64,000 bases of DNA. It comes from CAIYRG01 sp964494505. Lineage in GTDB: Bacteria; Pseudomonadota; Alphaproteobacteria; Micropepsales; Micropepsaceae. Every line of letters begins with the position of its first letter. The first letter of the stretch is position 1. Location: positions 1 through 64,000 of the forward strand of contig CAZBRO010000028.1 of NCBI GenBank assembly GCA_964494505.1, written 5' to 3'. The position numbers and the translations under genes are program-made. The notes beneath the pieces were generated by a model. It ran no database searches. It saw nothing but the letters and a program-made list of their open reading frames with translations, and had not been told where the DNA came from. Positions 42,694-52,044 of this stretch are shown here, piece after piece.

Positions 42694-44724
42694 CTAGGCG
42701 AACAGGATGTCGTGCCCGACATAGAGCATTTCAGGCGTGACACCTTGGACGTCGACGACCGCATGCATTGTGCCGCTGTGCGTCGGGTCGACCGAGATGA
42801 TCGTGCCGCCCACGCCGTCCGAAGCGATCGACATGACGTGATCGGCCAGCGGGTCGGTGCCATTGTAATGGGCGGTGTTCATCATCGAACTGAAGGAGAT
42901 GAGGTCCTGCCCGATATGGAAGTCGGTGATCGTGTTGAGGCCGCCCACGGTCGGGAAGACGAACATGTCGTTGCCCGCCCCGCCGGTCAGCATGCTCGCC
43001 CCGGTTCCGGCCCAGATAAGGTCGTTTCCGGCGCCCCCGTCGATCGTATCGTTGCCCGCCTTTTCCGCGATCCGATTGTCGAGCGCATTTCCGGTCACGG
43101 ACGAGCCCGCTTTGAGGGAGAGCATCATGTTCTCCACATTGTCGGGAAGCACATAGTTTGCGATCCCGACGTTGGCGGTGTCGGTTCCCTCGCCGGGATT
43201 TTCGACGATGCTGTCCTTCGCATTGTTGACGACATAGGTATCGTCCCCGGCGCCCCCTTGCATGGTCGCCGCGCCGCCACCGTCGGTCATGTAATCATTG
43301 CCCGTGGTGCCGACTCCGTGACCCGTGGCGTCGGCCTTGATCGTGCCCGACGTGCCGTGGCTCGTCGGGAGCGTGAACGGATCGGGCCGTGCGATATCGG
43401 CGAGCGTATACCCCTTGAGCCCGGTCACGTTCGATAGCCCGTTTGGCTGAGGAAAGGCGAAGTCGCTGGCGCTGAAGTCGCTGATTTGCTCGTTCAGGAA
43501 CGTAAGCGTGTCGCCTTTCGCGAGGTGCAATACGACGTCGGCCCCCTGTTGGGTCATGGCGGCCTGCACCCCTGCGAAATCGGTGAAACCGTAGCCCTCC
43601 AGCCGCACAACGTCATGCAACCCTGGACTGTTGAACCCCGTGATCGTGTCGCTGCTGCCGCCGGCCTGGATGACAAAGGTGTCGCTTCCCGAATTGCCGA
43701 CGAAGAGATCGTGGCCCGCGGTCCCGGTGAGAATGTTCGCAGCCGCGCTGCCCGAGATGACATCGGCCCATGCGCTTGCGACCCACGGATGCGAGGTGTC
43801 GGCAATGGGCGCCGAACTCAACGTGCTGTCGCCGCTTTGCGAAGTCGGGCCCACACCTTGCGTGAGCTGCGCCGCCGTCATGCCGTAGATCTGGTTGTTG
43901 ACCATCTGGGCGGTCATGTCAGCGGCGCCATTCACGATGCCGATCGGGTTCTTGACGCCCTTGCTGACGATGGTGTTGCCCTCGATCAGCAAAAGGGACT
44001 GCGTCCATTGCGGTTGCTGGGGCTGATGCTCCTCGCCGTAGCGAATCATCATGTTGTTCACCGAGCGGGCATCCTGCTCGATGTAGTTGTTCTTGATGAT
44101 GGCGTTGCCGCGGCTGGGGATGTCGATGCTGTAGCTTGCCGTGCCCGTGCCGTCGATGATGCGGCTGTTCTCGATGTCGGTGTTGAGAGCGCGGCTTTTG
44201 ACCTCATGGCCGGCCAGAACATCGTGCACATAGCTGTTCGTGAGCGTGAAAGTACCGACTTTGCCGATATAGAGGTTGTGGCTGTAGCCATCGCCCGCGC
44301 CGTTATGATCGAACTCGCTGTGGTCGATGGTGATGCTGCCGGTGCCGTAATGCGCCGCGTCGGGCGTGGCGAGGATTCCGTCCTGATTGTCGTGAAAATA
44401 CGAGTTCGTGACGGTGAGGTTTCCGGCCTGATAGCGGATGCCGGCGCCATTCATGTCCGGTACCTTCGCGCCGGAGAATTCGAGGTGATCGATCGTCAAA
44501 TCATTGTTGACGACGAAAATGCCCTTGCCGTTCGGAATCGTTCCGGTGTCGACGAGGTGCACCATGCCGCCTACGCCAATGATGCTGATCTTGTTGTTGA
44601 TGATGGAGTAATCGTCGACGTAATTGCCTGCCTGGACGTAGATCGTGTCGCCGTCGTGCGAGGCCGCAACGGCATCGTGGATGGTGCTGAATTCCTGTCC
44701 TATGCCAACGGTAAGACTGGTCAT
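42694..44724 (-). CDS. Beta-helix/RTX calcium-binding exoprotein
   Basis: A 676-residue relative of the giant protein at 10.2-21.1 kb. It opens TSLTVGIGQEFSTIHDAVAA with GDTIYVQAGNYVDDYS, the same module start as in the giant protein, then forms a right-handed beta-helix (about 1-300: ITIDHSEFDHNGAGDGYSHN, RGNAIIKNNYIEQDARSVNN), then RTX nonapeptides (GSAAANILTGTAGHDLFVG, GGAGNDLIWAGTGASMLTGG). The C-terminus DVQGVTPEMLYVGHDILFA is typical of type I secreted proteins; no signal peptide. The fold and His/Asp-rich rungs suggest a polysaccharide lyase, epimerase or binding protein, undecided. GAAGGGA precedes the ATG. Before the prophage arrived it was separated from the giant gene only by tRNA-Ser. 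Confidence 0.85.
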   Translation of the reverse strand: MTSLTVGIGQEFSTIHDAVAASHDGDTIYVQAGNYVDDYSIINNKISIIGVGGMVHLVDTGTIPNGKGIFVVNNDLTIDHLEFSGAKVPDMNGAGIRYQAGNLTVTNSYFHDNQDGILATPDAAHYGTGSITIDHSEFDHNGAGDGYSHNLYIGKVGTFTLTNSYVHDVLAGHEVKSRALNTDIENSRIIDGTGTASYSIDIPSRGNAIIKNNYIEQDARSVNNMMIRYGEEHQPQQPQWTQSLLLIEGNTIVSKGVKNPIGIVNGAADMTAQMVNNQIYGMTAAQLTQGVGPTSQSGDSTLSSAPIADTSHPWVASAWADVISGSAAANILTGTAGHDLFVGNSGSDTFVIQAGGSSDTITGFNSPGLHDVVRLEGYGFTDFAGVQAAMTQQGADVVLHLAKGDTLTFLNEQISDFSASDFAFPQPNGLSNVTGLKGYTLADIARPDPFTLPTSHGTSGTIKADATGHGVGTTGNDYMTDGGGAATMQGGAGDDTYVVNNAKDSIVENPGEGTDTANVGIANYVLPDNVENMMLSLKAGSSVTGNALDNRIAEKAGNDTIDGGAGNDLIWAGTGASMLTGGAGNDMFVFPTVGGLNTITDFHIGQDLISFSSMMNTAHYNGTDPLADHVMSIASDGVGGTIISVDPTHSGTMHAVVDVQGVTPEMLYVGHDILFA

Positions 44725-45096
44725 GGGTGTCCCTTCGGCCTGAAGCCGTTTGTGCGCGCGAGCGCGTGTGTTTTGGTGAGAGTTGCCCCCCTCGCCGTAT
44801 GCGCGCCCTTTAGGCCGCGTCTCGAGAACCGCGAGGAACGCGTCCAGTAGGCGGTTTCATCGGTGCACGGTCTATTAATGCGGAGGTTGTGCGCGGGTGC
44901 GCTTCGAAACGCGGTTGATCGATGGTTAACGGCTCATTCGCGTTTGTTTCCAATGGGTTTGGCAAGGTCGGGCGCAACGAATTGGCGCAGCGCGGGCAAG
45001 CACGACGCGCTTGCCGACACCCGCCGCGTTGCGGCAGGATTCATTGCCCTTATCCGCAAGGGAGGGCCTACCCTTTCTCCCTGAAGGAGCGATTCC
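44725..45096. other. Divergent promoter region between RTX and cupin genes
   Basis: No gene supported in 372 bases. It must contain the promoter of the RTX gene (minus) and of the cupin gene (plus). A GC-rich, partly self-complementary stretch (GTGCGCGCGAGCGCGTGTG at 44751-44769) echoes the palindrome before the other RTX gene. Confidence 0.45.
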
Positions 45097-45522
45097 ATGA
45101 CGGCAGATGAGATCATCGCGGCGCTCGACTTGCAGCCGCATCCTGCGGGGGGCTTCTACCGCGAGGCCTTTCGCGATTACCCGGGCCCGGACGGACGAGC
45201 GCGTTCGACGGCGATTTACTACCTGCTGCGTGCGGGCGAGGTCTCGCGCTGGCATCGCATGGATGCGGCTGAAGTCTGGCATTGGTATGACGGCGATGCT
45301 CTGGAGTTGTCTGCTGTCGGCTCAGGAACCATCAGCCGGATGCCGCTGGGTCCGAAGTTGAGCGAAGGCCAGCGCCCCCAGATCATCATTCAGGCCCGCG
45401 CCTGGCAATGTGCGAAACCTCTCGGGTCATACGTCCTATGCGGCTGCACGGCCGCGCCCGGGTTCGAGGCCTCAGAACTTCAAATCGCCCCTGAGGGCTG
45501 GTCACCTCCCAGCCACTTTTAG
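45097..45522 (+). CDS. Cupin_5 (DUF985) domain protein
   Basis: A 141-residue single-domain cupin of the DUF985 family: DLQPHPAGGFYREAF, TAIYYLLRAGEVSRWHRMDA, EVWHWYDGDALEL, ARAWQCAKPLGSYVLCGCTA and a C-terminal APGFEASELQIA are the family's conserved blocks. His and Glu in RWHRMDAAEVWHWY would bind a metal or sugar ligand. The family's role is not clear (some members are linked to sugar epimerase-like folds). AAGGAG lies 8 bases before the ATG. Single gene. Confidence 0.9.
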   Translation: MTADEIIAALDLQPHPAGGFYREAFRDYPGPDGRARSTAIYYLLRAGEVSRWHRMDAAEVWHWYDGDALELSAVGSGTISRMPLGPKLSEGQRPQIIIQARAWQCAKPLGSYVLCGCTAAPGFEASELQIAPEGWSPPSHF

Positions 45523-45589
45523 AGCGCTGTCTTCTGTCGTGCGCTCCCATCGCCTAGACTGGCCGGGGCCCGCGATATGGGAATCGACG

Positions 45590-46516
45590 ATGGGGATCAT
45601 TTCGGCAACGCATATGAGGTTGGCGGCTTTCGGGTTGGTCTCGGCGGCCATGCTCGTTTGCACCGCGACGGGAGCGGAGAATTCGGCTTCCATTCCCGAG
45701 CTTTCGGGCCATTGGAGCCGCCCCAATTTCAATCTGGAACAGCCGGAATCGGGCCCCAAATTCATCGCCAACACGCTCAAGAAGCCCGACGGCACCATCG
45801 ACGACGACACCGCGCGCGTCGGCGACTACACCAACCCGATCCTTACACCCGAAGCCGCGAAAATTTTGCGGGAGCACGGGGAACTGTCCCGCACCGGAAA
45901 GGCCATTTCCGACCCGCATAACCAATGCTGGCCGGAACCGCCGCCCTTCACGTTGACGATTCAGGTCGAGGTTCTATTGCTGCAGCGGAAGGATGAGGTC
46001 ACGCTGATTTATGTAAACGGTCAGAATGTGCGCCACGTTCGCATGAATGCGCGGCATCCCGCACGCGTAACGCCTTCTTGGCTAGGGGATTCCGTCGGCC
46101 ATTACGAGGGCGACACGCTGGTGATCGATACCGTGGGCATCAAGCCGAGTGCCTGGCCCGTCATCGACCGCTATGGCACGCCCCACAGCGACGCGCTGCA
46201 CGTCGTGGAGCGCTACCGTCTGATCGGCGGGGAAGAAGCGGCAGCGGCGATCCGCAAACACCGGCGCGAATTCACCACCGCGGCCGCGATCCCGCGTTTC
46301 GGCATTTACGGCGCGGAATTCGATACCGACATGAGCAAGAAGGGTCTGCAGGTCGAAGTCACGGTCGACGATCCGAAAATGTTTACCACGCCTTGGAAAG
46401 GGCTCGTGACATACCGGCCTGCGGACGGGTGGCCGGAAATGACATGCGCCGAAAGCTTGACCCAATCGGCAGGGGTGGAAAGCAAACTTCCGGTCGCAGA
46501 CAAACCGGATTTCTGA
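45590..46516 (+). CDS. Secreted hypothetical protein
   Basis: A 308-residue protein with a signal peptide (MRLAAFGLVSAAMLVCTATG region, cleavage before AENSAS). The mature part contains SVGHYEGDTLVIDTVGI, LHVVERYRLIGGEEAAAA and FTTPWKGLVTYRPADGWPEM, motifs found in a widespread family of uncharacterised exported proteins of Proteobacteria and Acidobacteria, often near TonB receptors. Starts at 45590 or 45614 are both possible. No catalytic motif is identified. It is read in the same direction as the cupin gene but separated by 67 bases. Confidence 0.7.
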   Translation: MGIISATHMRLAAFGLVSAAMLVCTATGAENSASIPELSGHWSRPNFNLEQPESGPKFIANTLKKPDGTIDDDTARVGDYTNPILTPEAAKILREHGELSRTGKAISDPHNQCWPEPPPFTLTIQVEVLLLQRKDEVTLIYVNGQNVRHVRMNARHPARVTPSWLGDSVGHYEGDTLVIDTVGIKPSAWPVIDRYGTPHSDALHVVERYRLIGGEEAAAAIRKHRREFTTAAAIPRFGIYGAEFDTDMSKKGLQVEVTVDDPKMFTTPWKGLVTYRPADGWPEMTCAESLTQSAGVESKLPVADKPDF

Positions 46517-46763
46517 CCGGCATTCCGCGTATGGAAAATGCGCGAGGCCAAAAAGCGGATTTTGCCCCTTCGGCTTCATCGAGCACGTAAGGCCTAAAAG
46601 AGGCTCACGAATGCCCCTTCCAGGTGGCGGGCGGGAACGTCCGTTCTGCCCGGAAGCCGCCATTCCCGGCGGTTAGCCCTGGGGCGGTTCGGACATTCGC
46701 TTTCATTCCGGTCGGTACCAAGCCGCCGGTCTTGCGTCTTGTGCGCGTTTCGGTCAGGACAGC

Positions 46764-47867
46764 GTGACAAGATCCGCCATGCCGCTTTTCCACTCCCGTC
46801 TTCTCAAAGTCCTCCGCGCCCATGCGGCTCTGCAATGGGCTTACCTGCTTGTGTCCTCCGCCCTCGTCGTGGCGGTGCTGGAAGTGCTGCATCTCTCGGC
46901 AGCCCTGCTGTTGGGGCCGATGATTGCCGCCATCGTGCTGGCCGCGGCCGGGGGCCGCATCCGCGTCAACGACGCGGTCTTTGCGGCGACCCAGGCAGTC
47001 ATTGGATGCCTGATTGCGCGCGCGATTCCCGTTTCCATCCTGCACGAAGCGGCCAGGGAATGGCCGGTGTTTATGCTGGGCGTGGGCGCCACCATCGCCA
47101 TGGCCGCTGTCAACGGGTGGACCCTGACCCGCTGGCGCGTGCTGCCGGGCACCACCGCGATCTGGGGTTCGGCGCCGGGGGGCGCCGCCGCCATGACGGT
47201 GATGGCCGCAGCCTATGGCGCCGACATCCGCCTTGTCGCCTTTATGCAATATCTGCGCGTGATGTGCGTGACGATTGTGGCCTCGCTGGTGTCAAGCGCG
47301 GCGGGAGCGCGGCAGCCGGCGGCCGCACTGGTTTGGTTTCCGGCGGTTGACGGGCTCGCATTCGTTGAAACGTTGGGCCTGGCCGCCCTGGGGCTGATAA
47401 CCGCCAAGGTCTTGCGCATCCGTGCGGGCGCTCTGCTCGCGCCTCTGATCATTGGCAGCGCGCTTGCGAATACAGGATTGATGCACATCGAACTGCCGCC
47501 TTGGCTGCTGGCGACCTGCTATGCCCTATTGGGTTGGGCCATTGGCCTGCGCTTCACCCACGATATCCTTGCTCATGCCGCACGCGCGTTTCCGCGTGTT
47601 CTTGCCGCCATCCTGGTGCTGATCGCGGCCTGTGCCGGAGTGGGGTTCATCCTGGTCAAGGCGGCGGGCGTGGACCCGCTCTCGGCCTATCTGGCGACCA
47701 GCCCCGGCGGCATCGATACTGTGGCCATCATCGCCTCCTCCACCAAAGTGGACGCGCCTTTCGTGCTTTCGATGCAGTTTGTGCGCATCGTCATTGTGCT
47801 GGCGATCGGACCGTGGCTCGCACGTTTCCTCGCGGGACGACAGAGAGAGCAAATCGAATCCGCGTAG
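46764..47867 (+). CDS. AbrB-type (ammonia-monooxygenase-like) membrane protein
   Basis: A 367-residue integral membrane protein of the AbrB/PF05145 family, with about ten membrane helices in two homologous halves. The first half has LLLGPMIAAIVLAAAGGRIR and GSAPGGAAAMTVMAAAYGAD; the second repeats it with APLIIGSALANTGLMHIELP and LATSPGGIDTVAIIASST. The repeated (S/A)PGG-DT-A pattern is the family signature. Its role is unknown; despite the names it is neither a monooxygenase nor the AbrB DNA-binding protein, and transport is likely. GTG 46764 has AGGA upstream; ATG 46779 is the alternative. Confidence 0.85.
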   Translation: MTRSAMPLFHSRLLKVLRAHAALQWAYLLVSSALVVAVLEVLHLSAALLLGPMIAAIVLAAAGGRIRVNDAVFAATQAVIGCLIARAIPVSILHEAAREWPVFMLGVGATIAMAAVNGWTLTRWRVLPGTTAIWGSAPGGAAAMTVMAAAYGADIRLVAFMQYLRVMCVTIVASLVSSAAGARQPAAALVWFPAVDGLAFVETLGLAALGLITAKVLRIRAGALLAPLIIGSALANTGLMHIELPPWLLATCYALLGWAIGLRFTHDILAHAARAFPRVLAAILVLIAACAGVGFILVKAAGVDPLSAYLATSPGGIDTVAIIASSTKVDAPFVLSMQFVRIVIVLAIGPWLARFLAGRQREQIESA

Positions 47868-48005
47868 AGCCCGCGAATCCCCTAGCCCCTTTGTTTCGTC
47901 TCCTTGTTGAGCGGCGGCCCTCTCCCGTAAAGCGGCCTTGCGGTTGAGGCACGCCCCCTCAAGCAATAGTCTTGCGCCAGTTTGGCGCGTTCGATGGAGG
48001 TTGCG

Positions 48006-48509
48006 ATGTGGAGCATCCGAAAGATTTCCGTGACCGCTGCGGCAGTCATTGCGGCGGCAGCGGCGTGGCACGTGCAGAGCTTTGCTCAGGAGAATGCGGC
48101 TTCGGGGGTGGGCGTTGTCACCGTGTTTGAGCACGCGAAGCTGGACGCATCATTTGCCAAAGCGCTGGCAAACGGTGGCACCGCGCCGCTTTGGAGCCGC
48201 ACATCCAGCTATGGGACGTCGGACGTGAGCGTGCACAGCCGGGACTCAGCGAAGTCCGCATGCCCGCCGCAGGGATGCAGCCACAAGGGCTATACGGCGG
48301 TGGTGATTGTGACGAGCGGGGCGGCGACGCTGGTGGTCGGCGGAACAAGCAAGGCTGCGTCGGCCGACAAATTCGGAGGCCAACTGGTGCAAGGCGGTGG
48401 GTCGCATCGCATCAGCCAAGGCGATGTGTTCATCATGCCTCCGGAAACATTTCACTGGTACAAGGACGTGGCGACGCCCTTTCGCTATATCGAGGTACCG
48501 GTCCCCTAA
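48006..48509 (+). CDS. Secreted cupin-domain protein
   Basis: A 167-residue exported protein: signal peptide (ISVTAAAVIAAAAAWHVQSF, cleavage after AQ), then a small cupin barrel. GYTAVVIVTSGAATLVVGG and RISQGDVFIMPPETFHWYKD are the two conserved cupin motifs, with the His of FHWY; the first metal-binding His pair is not obvious. Two Cys in SACPPQGCSH may form a disulfide. Start at 48006 is chosen for the GGAGG 5 bases upstream (TTG 47982 and ATG 47994 are in frame). Its stop lies 4 bases from the convergent YgiQ gene. Confidence 0.8.
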   Translation: MWSIRKISVTAAAVIAAAAAWHVQSFAQENAASGVGVVTVFEHAKLDASFAKALANGGTAPLWSRTSSYGTSDVSVHSRDSAKSACPPQGCSHKGYTAVVIVTSGAATLVVGGTSKAASADKFGGQLVQGGGSHRISQGDVFIMPPETFHWYKDVATPFRYIEVPVP

Positions 48510-48513
48510 CTCC

Positions 48514-50598
48514 TCAATGTGGTGGCTTTCGCACACCCTTGCTGCCCTTGCGCGAATTGCGTATCGCTCGAGCGATGCCGGCGGCGGGTACGCCTTTGGT
48601 CGTGAATCTTTGCGTCCCAAGCTTCTTGATGGGGCGCGTGCCTTCGCCGCTGCCGGCAGCCGCGCCGGAGGGCTGCGATGCCGGCACCAGATGATGTTTG
48701 CCCGAGCCAATCAGATCGGCGCGGCCCATGGCGCGCAGAGTCTCGCGCAGTAGCGGCCAATTCTCCGGATCGTGGTAGCGCAGGAACGCCTTGTGCAGGC
48801 GGCGCTGTTTGAGCCCCTTGACCGTCTCCACGTTTTCCGAGCCGCCGCGGCGCACGCCCTTCAGCGGGTTCTTGCCGGAATGGTACATGGCGGTGGCGAG
48901 CGCCATGGGCGAGGGCAGGAATGTCTGCACCTGGTCGGCGCGGTATTTGTTCTTCTTGAGCCACAGCGCGAGGTGAAGCATGTCCAAGTCGGTCGTGCCG
49001 GGATGTGCCGCAATGAAATACGGGATCAGGTAATACTGCTTGCCTGCATCTTTCGCCGCCTCGTCGAACAGTTCCTTGAAGCGCTCGTAGGCGCCGATGC
49101 CCGGCTTCATCATCTTGGAGAGCGGCCCGGCTTCAGTATGTTCGGGCGCGATCTTGAGATAGCCGCCGACGTGATGGGTGACGAGCTCCTTCACGTAGGC
49201 CGGGCTTTCCACCGCAAGGTCGTAGCGCACGCCCGAGGCGACGTGAATCTTCTTGATGCCCGGCAGCGCGCGCGCTTTCCGATAGAGGCCGATCAGCGCG
49301 TCGTGGGAGGTGTTCAGGTTCGGGCAGATTCCGGGGTGGATGCAGGAGAGGCGGCGGCAGCTTCGCTCGATCTCCGGATCCTTGCACGCCATGCGGTACA
49401 TGTTCGCCGTCGGACCGCCGATGTCGGAAATGACGCCGGTAAATCCCGGCGTCTTATCGCGGATCGTCTCGATCTCTTTGAGAACCGAGCCTTCCGAACG
49501 GTTCTGGATGATGCGGCCCTCATGCTCGGTGATGGAGCAGAACGTGCAGCCGCCGAAGCAGCCGCGCATGATCGTGACCGAAAACTTGATCATCTCCCAG
49601 GCGGGGATTTTCTCTTGCCCGTAGGACGGGTGCGGACCGCGCGCGTAGGGAAGTTCATAAACGCCGTCCATCTCGGTTGTCGTCAGCGGAATCGGCGGCG
49701 GCGTCACCCAGAGTTCGCGGGTACCGTGGCGCTGCACCAGCGTCCGGGCATTCCCGGGATTGCTCTCGCGATGCAGAACGCGCGAAGCGCGGGCGTAGGT
49801 TTCGGGATCGGCCTGCACCTGCTCGAACGAGGGCAACCGCACGAGCGCCTGGGTGTTGCGCAGCATCCGCGCGCCTTCATCGGCATTGTCGATGTCGTCG
49901 GCCGCAAGCTCGGTCCAACCTTCCGGGACCGCTCTTTTCATGACCGCCGCACCGCGAACGTCGTCGATCGCTGCGGCGTCCTCGCCATTGGCGATGCGAT
50001 GTGCCACCTCGACCACCGCGCGCTCGGCATTACCGTAGAGCAGGATGTCGGCCTTGGCATCGACCAAAACCGAGCGGCGTACCTTGTCCGACCAGTAATC
50101 ATAGTGGGCGATGCGCCTGAGCGAGCATTCGATGCCGCCGAGCACGATCGGCACGTTCGGGAAGGCCTCGCGGCAGCGCTGGGCGTAGACAATGACGGAG
50201 CGATCGGGGCGCTTTCCGCCGTGCCCACCCGGCGTGTAGCTGTCGTTGTGCCGCAGACGCCGGTCGGCGGTGTAGCGGTTCACCATCGAGTCCATGTTGC
50301 CGCCGGTTATGCCGAAAAACAGGTTCGGCTTGCCCAGGACCCGGAACGGATCGGCACTCTGCCAATCGGGCTGAGCAATGATGCCGACGCGAAAACCTTG
50401 CGCCTCCAGCAGACGGCCGACGATCGCCATACCGAAGCTCGGGTGGTCGACATAGGCATCGCCGGTGACAATGATGACGTCGCAGCTGTCCCAGCCGAGC
50501 GTGTCCATTTCGGCCCGCGACAGCGGCAGGAAGGGCGCTGGGCCAAACCGATGCGCCCCGTATTTCTCGTGCGAAAACAGCGGCTTCTGCGATTCCAT
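48514..50598 (-). CDS. YgiQ-family radical SAM protein
   Basis: A 694-residue radical SAM enzyme. The N-terminal DUF3559 region starts AEMDTLGWDSCDVIIVTGDA and contains YVDHPSFGMAIVGRLLEAQG, the family's signature; the 4Fe-4S site is RGCFGGCTFCSITEHEG (CxxxCxxC). The C-terminal part includes AEHTEAGPLSKMMKPG-like sequence and a basic tail rich in RRGSENVETVKGLKQRRLHK. YgiQ's reaction is not firmly known. The frame is open to 50763, but ATG 50598 with GGGAG upstream gives a sensible length (YgiQ ~700). Convergent with the secreted cupin. Confidence 0.92.
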   Translation of the reverse strand: MESQKPLFSHEKYGAHRFGPAPFLPLSRAEMDTLGWDSCDVIIVTGDAYVDHPSFGMAIVGRLLEAQGFRVGIIAQPDWQSADPFRVLGKPNLFFGITGGNMDSMVNRYTADRRLRHNDSYTPGGHGGKRPDRSVIVYAQRCREAFPNVPIVLGGIECSLRRIAHYDYWSDKVRRSVLVDAKADILLYGNAERAVVEVAHRIANGEDAAAIDDVRGAAVMKRAVPEGWTELAADDIDNADEGARMLRNTQALVRLPSFEQVQADPETYARASRVLHRESNPGNARTLVQRHGTRELWVTPPPIPLTTTEMDGVYELPYARGPHPSYGQEKIPAWEMIKFSVTIMRGCFGGCTFCSITEHEGRIIQNRSEGSVLKEIETIRDKTPGFTGVISDIGGPTANMYRMACKDPEIERSCRRLSCIHPGICPNLNTSHDALIGLYRKARALPGIKKIHVASGVRYDLAVESPAYVKELVTHHVGGYLKIAPEHTEAGPLSKMMKPGIGAYERFKELFDEAAKDAGKQYYLIPYFIAAHPGTTDLDMLHLALWLKKNKYRADQVQTFLPSPMALATAMYHSGKNPLKGVRRGGSENVETVKGLKQRRLHKAFLRYHDPENWPLLRETLRAMGRADLIGSGKHHLVPASQPSGAAAGSGEGTRPIKKLGTQRFTTKGVPAAGIARAIRNSRKGSKGVRKPPH

Positions 50599-50834
50599 GA
50601 GGCGAACTCCCGCGACAGCGGGGGGCAGGCGCGTGGCGGGCAGCAAGTTCTGCGCGAAGCACGCGCCGCGCGAGATCGATCCCGAACTGCGCGCGCGCAT
50701 GATGGCGGGGCGATAATCCGCGCCGCGCAACCCGGCGTCTGCTTTCAGCCCATAACCAGACATTTGGCTAAGCCCGCAAAATGTCTGCTAATCGCCAGCA
50801 GCGGACATTCAGTAACCACCACCGCTTCCGAAAT

Positions 50835-51107
50835 CTAGGTAACATCGCCAATGACGTGAGGGAAGTATTGTTTGTCCCACTCATCGGTCCGAAAAAGAAC
50901 CTGACCGTATTCGAGAACTTTATCGTCTGCCCGGTATGGAAGCGAACAAACCTCCACCTCTCCCATACCAATGGGACCGATGTGGAAATGATCGCTCTTC
51001 TCGCTTAGGTGCTGCAATTCCCGAACGAGCAGGTCGCGCCCCTCTTCGTTCAACCAAATCTCAAATTGGCCTGTGGCCGTCAAATTGACGGTGATCCTTA
51101 CGCTCAT
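50835..51107 (-). CDS. Imm32-like immunity protein
   Basis: A 90-residue acidic protein: IWLNEEGRDLLVRELQHLSE, then DHFHIGPIGMGEVEVCSLPY and a C-terminal VLFRTDEWDKQYFP. This pattern (short beta strands, LN-EG-L-L, DHxHI) fits the Imm32 immunity family of polymorphic toxin systems. It would bind a cognate toxin in the cytoplasm. No toxin gene is next to it; it is the third of three small minus-strand immunity-like genes. The match is by motif memory only. Confidence 0.6.
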   Translation of the reverse strand: MSVRITVNLTATGQFEIWLNEEGRDLLVRELQHLSEKSDHFHIGPIGMGEVEVCSLPYRADDKVLEYGQVLFRTDEWDKQYFPHVIGDVT

Positions 51108-51124
51108 TGTCTCGCCATCCTCAC

Positions 51125-51418
51125 CTAAGGCGCAATCTCGAACTCTACGTAAGCGTCAGTACGCCGCACTTTTCGGATCGCATCTGCCGTGAATTCGATT
51201 TCTTTTTTCAATTCCGATGACAACGCAACTGTCCCGACAATGCGAATGGTATAAGGGGGATCGATCGCATTGACACCAATGCGTTCAAAAATCATGGCAT
51301 CCACTAGCGCATTGAGGTTTCGGCTGTGCCACGTTGGCGCTTCAATCCCGATGAAGAGCGCATCGTAGAGATCCGATACTGTTCGCCACTTGCGGGCATC
51401 AAGCTCAATGAACCGCAT
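51125..51418 (-). CDS. Barstar-like RNase inhibitor family protein
   Basis: A 97-residue protein. RFIELDARKWRTVSDLYDAL and HSRNLNALVDAMI fit the barstar fold, where the conserved NLDAL(W/V)D segment contacts the RNase active site; the rest (PPYTIRIVG) matches its second strand. Barstar proteins neutralise barnase-like RNases of toxin systems. Start at 51418 (ATG) rather than 51427 (GTG). It lies 17 bases upstream of the Imm32-like gene, in the same direction, so an immunity operon is likely. Confidence 0.72.
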   Translation of the reverse strand: MRFIELDARKWRTVSDLYDALFIGIEAPTWHSRNLNALVDAMIFERIGVNAIDPPYTIRIVGTVALSSELKKEIEFTADAIRKVRRTDAYVEFEIAP

Positions 51419-51558
51419 TGCACCCACTTGGACGTTGGCCAGCCAATTCAGCTAATAAACTCTGCCGCGCATTATGGATGACTGCAATGGGTCATCTCCA
51501 GCCGGTCGGCATGGCTGGCGCGACCGTCCGCGTTTCGCCAATAGTTGCCATCGGCCTG

Positions 51559-52044
51559 TTAATGGGTTGGGTCAGTCGCCTGTCCTTCTGACACCATCGG
51601 ATCACAAGCAGGATCACCTGGAAAACGCCCCGACTTGTCGGGCCAAAGCAATTGCAGACAGGAGAATTGGGCGGGCGTCAATCCCTGACGATCTGCGTAC
51701 CAAATTGCCCAACCAATGTGTTCGCGATACAGCCCCGGCGAGAAAGTTCGTAGCCGCACGATACGACCATCAAGGACTTCGCTTAACTCCAATCCTGAAC
51801 TTGGTTGTACGGCTTTGTTCTGAAGCTCGCGGACCGCGTTGTTGAGAAGACCACCAGCTACGTCGAGATCGAGCCCAAAACAGATCAGTTTGGGCCAACG
51901 GAAGGTCACGGCTAATCCAGCGGTGTAGGCGAACCAACGAGGGTTTTCGCCTCCTCCGTTGGGACTTATTTTCATCACCATCCAGCCTATGCGGTTGATG
52001 ATGTCGATGGCATTCCGTTCGGCCGGATCAAGCTCTTTTGCCAT
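51559..52044 (-). CDS. DUF4262 domain protein
   Basis: A 161-residue protein of the DUF4262 family: IGWMVMKISPNGGGENPRWF, AYTAGLAVTFRWPKLICFGL and LQLLWPDKSGRFPGDPACD are the conserved blocks. DUF4262 proteins are short and often occur among toxin-immunity clusters; their function is not known. First gene of the immunity-like island, about 140 bases upstream of the barstar-like gene, on the same strand. Confidence 0.8.
   Translation of the reverse strand: MAKELDPAERNAIDIINRIGWMVMKISPNGGGENPRWFAYTAGLAVTFRWPKLICFGLDLDVAGGLLNNAVRELQNKAVQPSSGLELSEVLDGRIVRLRTFSPGLYREHIGWAIWYADRQGLTPAQFSCLQLLWPDKSGRFPGDPACDPMVSEGQATDPTH

Noticed and set aside
48772..50838. 688-codon plus-strand frame opposite the YgiQ-type gene
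   Set aside because: Exact antisense of a well-conserved radical SAM protein.
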